The position numbers and the translations under genes were made by a program. From NCBI GenBank assembly GCA_934569215.1, contig CAKTKF010000022.1, positions 1 to 9,769 of the forward strand: a DNA stretch of 9,769 nt, read 5' to 3'. The notes under the pieces are model-generated. The model did not search any database and had not been told where the DNA came from. It was given only the letters and a program-made list of their open reading frames with translations. Positions within the stretch are counted from its first letter, which is position 1, and each line of letters opens with the position of its first letter. The DNA is from an uncultured Oscillospiraceae bacterium (lineage in GTDB: Bacteria; Bacillota; Clostridia; Oscillospirales; Oscillospiraceae). Below, one piece after another: positions 1 through 6,002 of the stretch.

Positions 1-314
1 TAGCCCGCCAGCGCCGGGTTGAACACGCCGTAAAGCCAGCCGGTCTTCCCCGACGGCCCCAGATCGTACACGGTCGGCCCCGCGATCGCCTCCGGCACGC
101 CGCCCAGGTTCGCTTCGGCGTAGTCCACGGCGATACGGCCAGCCATGGATTCGCCGTCCGAGCGGATGTATCTGTCCCGCAGCTCCTCCACGGAGATGTC
201 GTACAGTCCCGCTTCCGTCATGCCGATGATGGCGGCGGCGCTTCCGGCGGCTCCCAGAAGCATCAGGGCACACAGGGCGACGGCGAGGAATTTGAATACA
301 ATATTGTATTTCAA
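1..314 (-). CDS. Sensor histidine kinase, N-terminal part (cut by window edge)
   Basis: The visible 104 residues begin MKYNIVFKFL, followed by a hydrophobic segment at about residues 8-31 rich in Ala, Leu, Gly and Ile. A polar, probably extracytoplasmic region comes next, starting around TEAGLYDIS and containing DRYIRSDGESMAGRI. No HAMP, HisKA or ATPase domain is visible because the gene runs off the left edge, so the kinase call rests on context: it lies immediately downstream of an OmpR-type regulator on the same strand. The TTG start at 314-312 is preceded by GGAAGGAGG, which lies in the last codons of the regulator, and only one base separates the regulator's stop from this start. That arrangement implies translational coupling. 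The sensor would be a membrane protein that autophosphorylates and passes phosphate to the regulator. Its ligand cannot be inferred. Confidence 0.75.
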   Translation of the reverse strand, partial: MKYNIVFKFLAVALCALMLLGAAGSAAAIIGMTEAGLYDISVEELRDRYIRSDGESMAGRIAVDYAEANLGGVPEAIAGPTVYDLGPSGKTGWLYGVFNPALAG

Positions 315-315
315 A

Positions 316-1011
316 TTATTTTCCTCCTTCCATTTTATAGCCCTGTCCCCACACGACCTTCAGATACCGCGGCTCCGAGGGGTTGATCTCGATTTTCTCC
401 CGCAGGTGACGGATATGCACCGCCACGGCGCCCTCGCTGCCCAGCGCCGCCTCCTGCCAGACGGATTCATAGAGCACCTTGGTGGAGAATACCTTTCCGG
501 GGTTTGCCATCAGCAGGTGCAGAATGGCGTACTCCGTAGGCGTGAGGGACACCGGCTCCCCCTCCACGGTGACGGTTTTGGTGCGGTCGTCCAGGACGAT
601 GCCGCCGATGGTGATGCTGCCGCTGCCCTCCTCCGGGCGGCTGCCCAGCTGGGCATACCGGCGCAGCTGGGACCGCACCCGCGCCAGCACCTCCACCGGC
701 ACAAAGGGCTTGGTGATATAGTCGTCCGCCCCCACGTTCAGCCCCAGCACCTTGTCCTCCGTCTCGGACTTGGCGGTGAGCAGAATGATGGGCGCGTTGG
801 AAAATTCCCGGATTTTGGAGGTCGCCGTGATCCCGTCCATCACGGGCATCATCACGTCCAGCAGGATCAGGTGGATGTCATTGTTTTTGGCGATCTCCAC
901 CGCCTGGGTGCCGGTGAAGGCCTCAAACAGATTGTACCCCTCGGGGGTCAGGTATATTTTCAGCGCGTTGACGATATCCGGCTGATCGTCGCAAATCAGA
1001 ACGTTGTACAT
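316..1011 (-). CDS. Two-component response regulator, OmpR/PhoB family
   Basis: This 231-residue protein has the standard two-domain layout. The N-terminal receiver (about 1-118) shows the acidic pair D8-D9, phosphoacceptor D52 in LLDVMMP, the switch residues T79 and Y98, and K101 in TKPF. The C-terminal winged-helix DNA-binding domain (about 132-228) contains SLTPTEYAILHLLMANPGKVFS, HIRHLREKIE and the closing VWGQGYK hairpin motif. This is the usual length for the family. It should act as a phosphorylation-dependent transcription factor paired with the kinase encoded downstream. The ATG start has AGAGGAAGGG about 8 nt upstream. It diverges from the mechanosensitive channel gene, but nothing in the sequence proves that it controls that gene. 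The family call is secure; the regulon is unknown. Confidence 0.97.
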   Translation of the reverse strand: MYNVLICDDQPDIVNALKIYLTPEGYNLFEAFTGTQAVEIAKNNDIHLILLDVMMPVMDGITATSKIREFSNAPIILLTAKSETEDKVLGLNVGADDYITKPFVPVEVLARVRSQLRRYAQLGSRPEEGSGSITIGGIVLDDRTKTVTVEGEPVSLTPTEYAILHLLMANPGKVFSTKVLYESVWQEAALGSEGAVAVHIRHLREKIEINPSEPRYLKVVWGQGYKMEGGK

Positions 1012-1045
1012 ATGGTTTCCCTTCCTCTCGTCATCTTTTTTTCTT

Positions 1046-1074
1046 ATTATATCACCGGCTTCTTTAAGATGAAA
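1046..1074 (-). promoter_or_regulatory. Possible promoter of the two-component operon
   Basis: On the minus strand a perfect TATAAT lies at 1051-1046, about 35 bases upstream of the regulator's start codon. The -35 region at the matching distance (TTTCAT, 1074-1069) is a poor match, which would fit a promoter needing an activator. An inverted repeat, TTTAAGA at 1063-1069 and TCTTAAA at 1085-1091, lies over and upstream of the -35 region. Confidence 0.4.
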
Positions 1075-1146
1075 GAGGTCTATTTCTTAAAATGGGATTA
1101 ACATTTGAAAAAGCGCCTTTTGCCCACTTCCGCGGCACATTTTTTC

Positions 1147-1175
1147 TTGCTATTTCCCCGTTCCCGTTTTATAAT
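1147..1175 (+). promoter_or_regulatory. Sigma-A type promoter of the MscS-family gene
   Basis: TTGCTA (1147-1152) and a perfect TATAAT (1170-1175) are separated by exactly 17 bases. Transcription should start near 1182, giving a leader of about 30 nt that contains the AAAAAAGGAG ribosome binding site. Confidence 0.75.
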
Positions 1176-1212
1176 GACTTCACGGAACAGATGAAAAAAG
1201 GAGTTGTTTTCC

Positions 1213-2007
1213 ATGCCGAAAGAATTTTTTACCGCCCTGGGAACCGGCGCGCTGAATAAGGTGCTCCACGCCGTTCTCGTGCTGGTCATTGGCCTTCTGA
1301 TCATTCGCGTCGTCACGAAGCTGCTTCAGGGTGGACTGGAAAAATCCCACCTGGAAAAGGCCGCCCACAGCCTGATTCTGTCTCTCGCCAAGGTGGCCAT
1401 GTATATCCTGCTGGGTCTGAGCGTGGCCTCCAGCCTTGACATTGACGTCACCGGAATCGTCGCTCTGGCAAGCGTCCTGACCCTGGCCGTTTCCCTGTCC
1501 CTGCAGAATATGCTCACCAACGTCATCGGCGGGTTCACCATTCTTTCCACCCATCCCTTCCACTCCGGCGACTATGTGGAGATCGCCGGGCAGTCCGGCA
1601 CGGTGCAGGAGATCAGCATGACCTACACCCGCCTGGCCACCTTTGACAACAAGCTCATTTCCATTCCCAACAGTGCGGTGGTCGCGGCGCAGATCGTCAA
1701 CTACTCCGCCGCCGACACCCGCCGGGTGGACATTCCCGTCTCCGCCTCCTATGACGCCCCCACCCAGAAGGTCATTGACGCGCTGGTGCTGGCGGGAACC
1801 ATGGACAATGTGCTTCTGACCCCCGCCCCCAGCGCCTGCGTGAGCAGCTACGGCGACAGCGCCATTGCCTACACCCTTCGCGTCTGGGTCAAGACCGAGG
1901 ACTACTGGGACGTGTATTTTGCCCTGACCCAGCGGGTCAAGGACGTCTTCGACGAACAGGGCATCACCATGACCTATCCCCATCTGAACGTACATCTGGA
2001 CAAATAA
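1213..2007 (+). CDS. Small-conductance mechanosensitive channel, MscS family
   Basis: This 264-residue membrane protein has three predicted transmembrane segments (about 17-37, 50-72 and 80-112), then the MscS beta domain and a C-terminal alpha/beta domain. The core reads LSLQNMLTNVIGGF, then HPFHSGDYVEIAG, then ISIPNSAVV and IVNYS. This matches the conserved pore-helix and beta-domain order of MscS (LALQGSLSN, RPFRAGEYV, IPNGKI, INFS). Members form heptameric channels that release solutes when membrane tension rises after hypo-osmotic shock. The ATG at 1213 is preferred over the in-frame TTG at 1204 because GGAG at 1200-1203 is correctly spaced only for the ATG. TM3 lacks most of the Gly residues of the E. 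coli channel, so gating may differ. The gene has its own promoter, a hairpin follows it, and it is probably monocistronic. Confidence 0.93.
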   Translation: MPKEFFTALGTGALNKVLHAVLVLVIGLLIIRVVTKLLQGGLEKSHLEKAAHSLILSLAKVAMYILLGLSVASSLDIDVTGIVALASVLTLAVSLSLQNMLTNVIGGFTILSTHPFHSGDYVEIAGQSGTVQEISMTYTRLATFDNKLISIPNSAVVAAQIVNYSAADTRRVDIPVSASYDAPTQKVIDALVLAGTMDNVLLTPAPSACVSSYGDSAIAYTLRVWVKTEDYWDVYFALTQRVKDVFDEQGITMTYPHLNVHLDK

Positions 2008-2013
2008 AGTTCG

Positions 2014-2039
2014 CCGCCCTCCCCATTCAGGGAGGGCGG
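2014..2039. terminator. Hairpin between convergent genes, probable bidirectional terminator
   Basis: A perfect 10-bp stem, CCGCCCTCCC (2014-2023) with GGGAGGGCGG (2030-2039), and a 6-nt loop. It starts 7 nt after the channel gene's stop and lies 14 nt beyond the end of the BofA gene on the other strand. The T run is weak on both sides (minus-strand flank AACTTTATTT, none on the plus side), so termination efficiency is uncertain. Confidence 0.65.
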
Positions 2040-2052
2040 TACTACGCTGAAT

Positions 2053-2310
2053 TCACATAGATAAAACTTCCAGCAGCGCCATGACGCCGATTCCGGGCAA
2101 TCCCAGAAATCCCGCCACCAGCACCGTCACGGCGTTGATGGGGAAGTACGCCCCCGTAAAGTCCGCCACGGAATTCAGCAGCCACAGGCACAGAAAACCG
2201 CACCCGGAGTGTACGCCGATTTTGAAAATCAGCTTCATGGGCATCAGCAGCAGCCGCACCAGCACCAGCGCGACCAGAGCGGGAATGAGCAGCGTAACAA
2301 ATTTTTCCAT
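2053..2310 (-). CDS. bofA: BofA-family pro-sigma-K processing inhibitor
   Basis: This 85-residue protein is almost entirely hydrophobic, with segments at about 5-29, 36-50 and 58-83. The C-terminal third reads FPINAVTVLVAGFLGLPGIG and matches the Bacillus subtilis BofA signature (VPINLVTT, then GILGIPGI). N46, N59 and T62 align with the Asn and Thr residues that, as I recall, are needed for BofA to inhibit the SpoIVFB protease. In B. subtilis BofA acts in the outer forespore membrane with SpoIVFA, delaying cleavage of pro-sigma-K. Family members are widespread in Clostridia, where the target is less clear. The ATG at 2310 is chosen over an in-frame GTG at 2316 because GGAGG overlaps the GTG and is well placed for the ATG. 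I found no convincing promoter. No sporulation partner gene is adjacent. Confidence 0.88.
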   Translation of the reverse strand: MEKFVTLLIPALVALVLVRLLLMPMKLIFKIGVHSGCGFLCLWLLNSVADFTGAYFPINAVTVLVAGFLGLPGIGVMALLEVLSM

Positions 2311-2533
2311 AGGCACCTCCGAATAATCAGGCTTGTTCCGGTTAAGCTACCTGCGGACAGCAAAGAAACGGGAACCAATCGTGACGACGGTTGCTTTCGC
2401 CCACTTCCTTTCCTGTCAAGTGTGTCGCCGAACGCGCAGCGGTATGACGCGAATCAGGAACTCTGAAAACAAGCTTCTTCTGCTTTCTCGCGGCATCAGA
2501 CAGAATGTATTTTCTCTTTGATACCCTTTTCTG

Positions 2534-2553
2534 ATTAAAATACTTATTTTAAT
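2534..2553. repeat. AT-rich perfect palindrome
   Basis: ATTAAAAT (2534-2541) and ATTTTAAT (2546-2553) are exact inverted copies around ACTT. A TTGATA lies just upstream at 2518-2523. It may be a binding site or promoter element, or chance in an AT-rich patch. Confidence 0.4.
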
Positions 2554-2596
2554 TAGAAACGAGCGGGCAAAAAAGATTTGCGTTCAGCGATTCCTG

Positions 2597-2625
2597 CGCA
2601 GGGAGAAGGGAACGGCTCTCCTGCG
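2597..2625. repeat. Hairpin with one bulged base
   Basis: CGCAGGGAG (2597-2605) pairs with CTCTCCTGCG (2616-2625), giving 9 pairs with one bulged T and a loop of about 10 nt. It has no T run, so it is more likely an RNA structure element than a terminator. It lies 33 nt upstream of the terminator-like hairpin at 2659-2708. Confidence 0.45.
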
Positions 2626-2658
2626 TACATTCTGCCACAGATTTTTTGCGAATAAACG

Positions 2659-2708
2659 AAAACCGGAGTACAGATGCGCATGTTTCCCGCGCATCGGCTC
2701 CGGTTTTT
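2659..2708. terminator. Strong two-part hairpin with T run, orphan terminator
   Basis: The outer stem AAAACCGGAG (2659-2668) pairs perfectly with CTCCGGTTTT (2698-2707). The inner stem GATGCGC (2673-2679) pairs perfectly with GCGCATC (2689-2695). They are separated by a small asymmetric internal loop and end in a 9-nt loop. TTTTT at 2704-2708 on the plus strand, with A's on the 5' side, gives the form of an intrinsic terminator that could work in both directions. No protein gene upstream on the plus strand explains it. Either it ends a small RNA or it insulates the DnaD operon promoter. Confidence 0.6.
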
Positions 2709-2795
2709 GTACTTGCTTTTCCCCCTGCCCACAACATCCTGTGTCCTGCCAAAAAAAATCTTCGTTTTTCTGCGAAATTCTCTGCTGCCCCGCCG

Positions 2796-2824
2796 TTGTC
2801 CCTGTTGGGAAGGTGTGGTATAAT
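2796..2824 (+). promoter_or_regulatory. Promoter of the DnaD-DnaI-Gph-YfbR operon (extended -10)
   Basis: TTGTCC (2796-2801) lies 17 bases before a perfect TATAAT (2819-2824), with TG at 2816-2817 forming an extended -10. Transcription should start near 2831, about 27 nt before the first start codon. Confidence 0.75.
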
Positions 2825-2828
2825 GACG

Positions 2829-2843
2829 GAAAATGACATTTTC
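2829..2843. promoter_or_regulatory. Operator-like palindrome at the operon start site
   Basis: GAAAATG (2829-2835) and CATTTTC (2837-2843) are perfect inverted copies around a single A. The site lies directly over the predicted transcription start, a typical place for a repressor. The regulator is unknown; the palindrome could also be chance. Confidence 0.4.
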
Positions 2844-2857
2844 TGCGAGGCACCGAA

Positions 2858-3739
2858 ATGATAACCGAACCTGTCAAAATTTCCCAGAGCGACATCCGCA
2901 GGCTGCTTTCCGCCGCCAATCCGGACGCGGCGCTGCTGTACCTGTACATAAACGGCGGCAACCGCCCCGAGGGCGCGGAAGCCGACCTGCATTTCAGCGC
3001 CCCCCGCTACGGCTGCGCCGCCGCTACCCTGCGGCAGCTGGGTCTGTGGCCGGAAGACCGTCCCAGCCACATTGCCCCCGGCGAGCGTCCCAGCTACTGC
3101 GAAAAGGACGTGCTGGACGCCATGGATTCCGACGACTCCTTCCGCAGCCTTTACGGCGAGGTGCAGCGTCTGCTGGGGCGGAGCCTGAACACGGAAGAGC
3201 TGAAAATTCTTCTGGGCTTTGTGCGCTACTTAGGGCTGACCGCGGACGTGATCTCCCTTCTGGTGTGCTACTGCAAGGAGCGCGCCCGTCAAAGAGGGAG
3301 TCTGCGCAATCCGTCTCTGCGCACCATCGAGAAGGAAGCCTACAACTGGGCGGAACGGGGCATCGACACCGTGGAGGAAGCCGCCGCCTTTATCCAGGCA
3401 CAGAACGTGCGCAATTCCCGGCTGTCCCGGCTGATGAGCCTGATCCAGATCCGGGGGCGCAGTCTCACCGCCGCCGAGGAGCGCTATGCCCAGGGCTGGC
3501 TGGACATGGGCATGGACGACGAGCTGATCTCCATGGCCTATGAGCGCACCTGCCTGAACACCGGCGGCTTAAACTGGGCGTACATGAACAAGATTTTGCA
3601 GCGCTGGCAGCAGCAGGGCTTCCACAGTGCCGAGGACGTCCGCACCGGCGACCGGAAGACGAATGTTCCGAAGGGCGCCTCCGGCCAGCTGGGTGAAGCG
3701 GAGCTGGAAGCCATTCAGAAAGTATTGCAGGAGGGATAA
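2858..3739 (+). CDS. DnaD-domain replication initiation protein
   Basis: This 293-residue protein begins with a probable winged-helix region (about 8-65, ISQSDIRRLLSAANPDAALL to LRQLGLW). Two DnaB_2/DnaD-type helical domains follow at about 95-172 and 188-260. The second ends with Y242, I246 and W250 in YMNKILQRW, the YxxxIxxxW signature that DnaD uses to bind single-stranded DNA. DnaD proteins remodel DNA at the origin or at stalled forks and help recruit the helicase loader. The next gene, encoding a DnaI-like loader, starts 3 bases after this stop, with its AGGAGG inside the last codons here, so the two are translationally coupled. The ATG has GAGG about 8 nt upstream. Carrying two DnaD domains makes it unlike B. 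subtilis DnaD (one) and closer in layout to DnaB of that species, so it may combine both roles. Confidence 0.9.
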   Translation: MITEPVKISQSDIRRLLSAANPDAALLYLYINGGNRPEGAEADLHFSAPRYGCAAATLRQLGLWPEDRPSHIAPGERPSYCEKDVLDAMDSDDSFRSLYGEVQRLLGRSLNTEELKILLGFVRYLGLTADVISLLVCYCKERARQRGSLRNPSLRTIEKEAYNWAERGIDTVEEAAAFIQAQNVRNSRLSRLMSLIQIRGRSLTAAEERYAQGWLDMGMDDELISMAYERTCLNTGGLNWAYMNKILQRWQQQGFHSAEDVRTGDRKTNVPKGASGQLGEAELEAIQKVLQEG

Positions 3740-3742
3740 TTC

Positions 3743-4726
3743 GTGGGATACAGTGCGGAAGTGGTTCAGCGCGCCCGGGCGCGTCTTGCCCAGGCGAAGG
3801 AAGACCGGGAGTCGGAAAACAGGCAGCACTTGGCGGAAGCCTACGCCAAAGTCCCCCGCATCCGGGAAATCGACATGCTTCTGCGCCGCACCATGGCGCA
3901 GGCCGCCCAGGCGGCCTTTTTGCAGGGTTCCGACGGTCAGGCGCTTCTGGAACAGGCGCGGCAGGAAAATCTGGGCTTGCAGCGGGAGCGGGCGGCGCTG
4001 GCCGCGGCGAATTTCGAGGAAGGCTTTTTGGACGAAAGCCCCATCTGCGACAAATGCGGCGGCAGCGGCTATGTGGGTACCACCATGTGCGAATGCTTAA
4101 GCGAGCTGTGCCGTCAGGAGCAGAAAAAGGAAATTTCCGTGCTGTCCAGCAGCCGGGAAACCTTCAGCCAATTCCGCCTGGACTATTATCCCGACGCCGT
4201 TGACCCCAAATACGGCGCCAGCCCCCGCACCATTATGGAGCGGACGCTGAACATTTGCCGCCGGTATGCCGCGACCTTCACGCCCAATGCGGGAAATCTC
4301 CTATTTATCGGCGGAACGGGTCTTGGAAAGACCTTCCTGTCGGCGTGCATCGCCCGAACGGTAACCGACCGGGGCTACAGCGTGGTCTATGAAACCTCCA
4401 ACCACCTGTTCTCCAAGCTGGAGCAGGCCAAATTCGCCCCCAGCGAGGACACCCGCCGAGAAGCGGCCAAGCTGACGAACTGCGATCTGCTGATTCTGGA
4501 CGATCTCGGCACGGAGATGCCCGGGCAATTCGTCACGGCCGCGCTGTACAGCTTGCTCAATGACAGAATGATGGCCGTCAAGCCCATGGTCATCTCCACC
4601 AACCTGAATGTGGACGAGCTGAGCCGCCGCTACTCTCCCCAGATCGCGTCCCGGCTCCACGGCGATTTCCAGCGGCTGACCTTCGTGGGAAACGACATCC
4701 GGGTACTGAAAAACAGAGGATTATGA
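3743..4726 (+). CDS. Replicative helicase loader, DnaI/DnaC-like AAA+ ATPase
   Basis: This 327-residue protein begins with an alpha-helical, probably coiled-coil stretch (about 3-95, rich in Ala, Arg, Glu and Gln). A Cys cluster follows at C102, C105, C116 and C118 that should bind zinc. The AAA+ ATPase domain (about 150-327) shows Walker A GGTGLGKT (190-197), Walker B LLILDDLG (D253, D254), a sensor-1-like MVISTNL and an arginine-bearing QIASRLHG near the end. DnaI and DnaC load the hexameric replicative helicase onto single-stranded DNA. The zinc-containing N-terminal half resembles DnaI, where it contacts the helicase. The start is GTG with AGGAGGG ending 7 nt upstream. A phage-type loader is possible from sequence alone, but the operon setting suggests the chromosomal one. 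Confidence 0.93.
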   Translation: MGYSAEVVQRARARLAQAKEDRESENRQHLAEAYAKVPRIREIDMLLRRTMAQAAQAAFLQGSDGQALLEQARQENLGLQRERAALAAANFEEGFLDESPICDKCGGSGYVGTTMCECLSELCRQEQKKEISVLSSSRETFSQFRLDYYPDAVDPKYGASPRTIMERTLNICRRYAATFTPNAGNLLFIGGTGLGKTFLSACIARTVTDRGYSVVYETSNHLFSKLEQAKFAPSEDTRREAAKLTNCDLLILDDLGTEMPGQFVTAALYSLLNDRMMAVKPMVISTNLNVDELSRRYSPQIASRLHGDFQRLTFVGNDIRVLKNRGL

Positions 4727-5364
4727 TGAAAACAGGTATTTTATTCGATTTGGACGGCACCCTTCTGGACACGCTGGCGGACCTTGCCGACAGCGTCAAC
4801 CACGTTCTTGCGTCCTTCGGCTATTCTCCGCGCACGGTGGAGGAAGTCCGTCAGTTTGTCGGCAACGGCGCTGCCCGGCTCATCGCCCAGGCCGTCCCGG
4901 AGGGCGCAGACCCCGCCCCGGTGCTGGCCGCATTTCAGTCCTACTACAGCGCCCACTGCCAGATCAAGACCAAGCCCTACGAGGGCATTCCGGAAGCTCT
5001 GGCCGCCCTTGGGGCGCGCTGCCCCCTCGCCATTGTTTCCAACAAGCCGGACGCGGCGGTAAAAACCCTCTGCGCCGACATTTTCCCCGGCATTTACGCC
5101 CGTGGGGAAAGCCCCGACTGCCCCCGCAAGCCCGCCGCGGACATGGTGTACAAGGCCATGGCGTCCATCGGCGTCGAGACGTGCATCTACGTCGGCGACA
5201 GCGACGTGGACGTTCTGACGGCGAACAACGCCGGTGTTCCCTGCCTCAGCGTTCTCTGGGGCTTCCGGGACAGAGCCTGCATGGAAGCCGTCGGCGCGAA
5301 ACATTTCTGCGAATCCCCCGCGCAGCTGGTCGCGGACATAGAGGAGATCATCCATGGCAAATGA
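4726..5364 (+). CDS. gph: HAD-superfamily phosphatase, phosphoglycolate phosphatase-like
   Basis: This 212-residue protein has all four HAD motifs. Motif I is DLDGT with nucleophile D8 and acid D10. Motif II is S105 in SNK. Motif III is K135 in RKP. Motif IV is GDSDVD (157-162), with metal-binding D158 and D162. The cap carries VGNGAARLI, typical of the Gph/PGP branch. The likely reaction is hydrolysis of 2-phosphoglycolate, a product of repairing oxidised DNA ends. Related HAD enzymes act on nucleotides or pyrophosphate, so the substrate is not certain. The ATG at 4726 shares its A with the preceding TGA stop and has AGAGGA 5 nt upstream. The ATG at 4723 is possible but too close to that site. 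The next gene starts inside this one, with an 11-nt overlap. Confidence 0.9.
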   Translation: MKTGILFDLDGTLLDTLADLADSVNHVLASFGYSPRTVEEVRQFVGNGAARLIAQAVPEGADPAPVLAAFQSYYSAHCQIKTKPYEGIPEALAALGARCPLAIVSNKPDAAVKTLCADIFPGIYARGESPDCPRKPAADMVYKAMASIGVETCIYVGDSDVDVLTANNAGVPCLSVLWGFRDRACMEAVGAKHFCESPAQLVADIEEIIHGK

Positions 5365-5929
5365 ATTTTACGCCCTGATGGGCCGTATGCGCTACATAAC
5401 CCGCTGGGGTCTGATGCGCAACACCTTTTCCGAAAACATTTCCGAGCACAGCCACATGACCGCGGTGCTGGCTCACGCCCTGGCGCTGATCCGCCGGGAC
5501 ATTCTGAACCTCCCCGCTCCCGACCCCGACCGCTGCGCCGTGGCGGCGCTGTACCACGACGCTTCGGAAATTCTCACCGGCGACCTGCCCACGCCCATCA
5601 AATACTACAATCCGGACATCAAGACCGCCTACAAAGAGGTGGAGCGCATTGCAGGCAACCGTCTGCTGGACATGCTCCCGGCTGAACTGCGTTCCAGCTA
5701 CACCCACTATGTCCTTGAGGACGACGCGGAACTGGAACCCTTCGTCAAGGCTGCGGACAAGCTGTCCGCCCACATCAAATGTCTGGAAGAGCAGAAGGCG
5801 GGCAACACGGAGTTCGACTCCGCGGCGCAGCAGACTTTGGAAGCTCTGAAAGCCATGAACCGCCCGGAGCTGGAATGGTTCCTAAACAACTGTCTGCAGG
5901 CCTTCACGCTGAATCTCGACCAGCTGTAG
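5354..5929 (+). CDS. yfbR: HD-domain 5'-deoxynucleotidase, YfbR family
   Basis: This 191-residue protein follows E. coli YfbR closely along its length: INRWPLMRN becomes ITRWGLMRN, TENVSEHS becomes SENISEHS, and YHDASEVLTGDLPTPVKY becomes YHDASEILTGDLPTPIKY. The HD metal ligands are H32, H68, D69 and D135 (in AADKL). R17 and W18 correspond to the residues that select deoxyribonucleotides in YfbR, and E72 is the likely catalytic acid. YfbR hydrolyses deoxyribonucleoside 5'-monophosphates and so helps set the dNTP pool. It is the last gene of the operon and overlaps the HAD gene by 11 nt. No clear terminator follows, so some transcripts may run into the tRNA gene. Confidence 0.95.
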   Translation: MANEFYALMGRMRYITRWGLMRNTFSENISEHSHMTAVLAHALALIRRDILNLPAPDPDRCAVAALYHDASEILTGDLPTPIKYYNPDIKTAYKEVERIAGNRLLDMLPAELRSSYTHYVLEDDAELEPFVKAADKLSAHIKCLEEQKAGNTEFDSAAQQTLEALKAMNRPELEWFLNNCLQAFTLNLDQL

Positions 5930-5932
5930 CAC

Positions 5933-5961
5933 TTGACGGTAGGCGGAAAATATGCTACCAT
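5933..5961 (+). promoter_or_regulatory. Promoter of the tRNA-Leu gene
   Basis: TTGACG (5933-5938, five of six consensus bases) is followed after 17 bases by TACCAT (5956-5961), with TG at 5953-5954 as an extended -10. The predicted start near 5968 gives a 5' leader of about 55 nt. Confidence 0.65.
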
Positions 5962-6002
5962 ACGTTGTGTCGATATACTGACATTTGTTATGTAATTTCA
6001 TA

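Larger units (their letters stand above)
2311..2857. other. 547-bp intergenic region with no convincing protein gene
   Basis: Short open frames here (for example 2333-2521 and 2646-2861 on the plus strand) lack a ribosome binding site or recognisable protein features. The left part should hold the minus-strand promoter of the BofA gene. A perfect TTGACA exists there on the minus strand (2419-2414) but has no -10 box at the proper distance. The middle holds an 8-bp AT-rich palindrome (2534-2553) and two hairpins (2597-2625 and 2659-2708). The right end holds the promoter of the DnaD operon. GC content falls visibly around 2520-2570. Confidence 0.7.

Noticed and set aside
145..1101. Plus-strand open frame across the response regulator
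   Set aside because: It covers a clear OmpR-family gene on the other strand and encodes a His/Arg/Gly-rich sequence with no family features.
1180..1995. Minus-strand open frame across the MscS-family gene
   Set aside because: Antisense shadow with Gly/His-rich composition; the plus strand has promoter, ribosome binding site and MscS motifs.
2414..2419. TTGACA on the minus strand as the BofA gene promoter
   Set aside because: No -10-like sequence occurs 15-19 bases downstream on that strand (the position reads AAGCAA).
2549..3070. Minus-strand open frames between 2549 and 3070 as a gene explaining the intergenic region
   Set aside because: They overlap the start of the DnaD gene and its promoter, run through two hairpins, and show no recognisable protein features or ribosome binding site.
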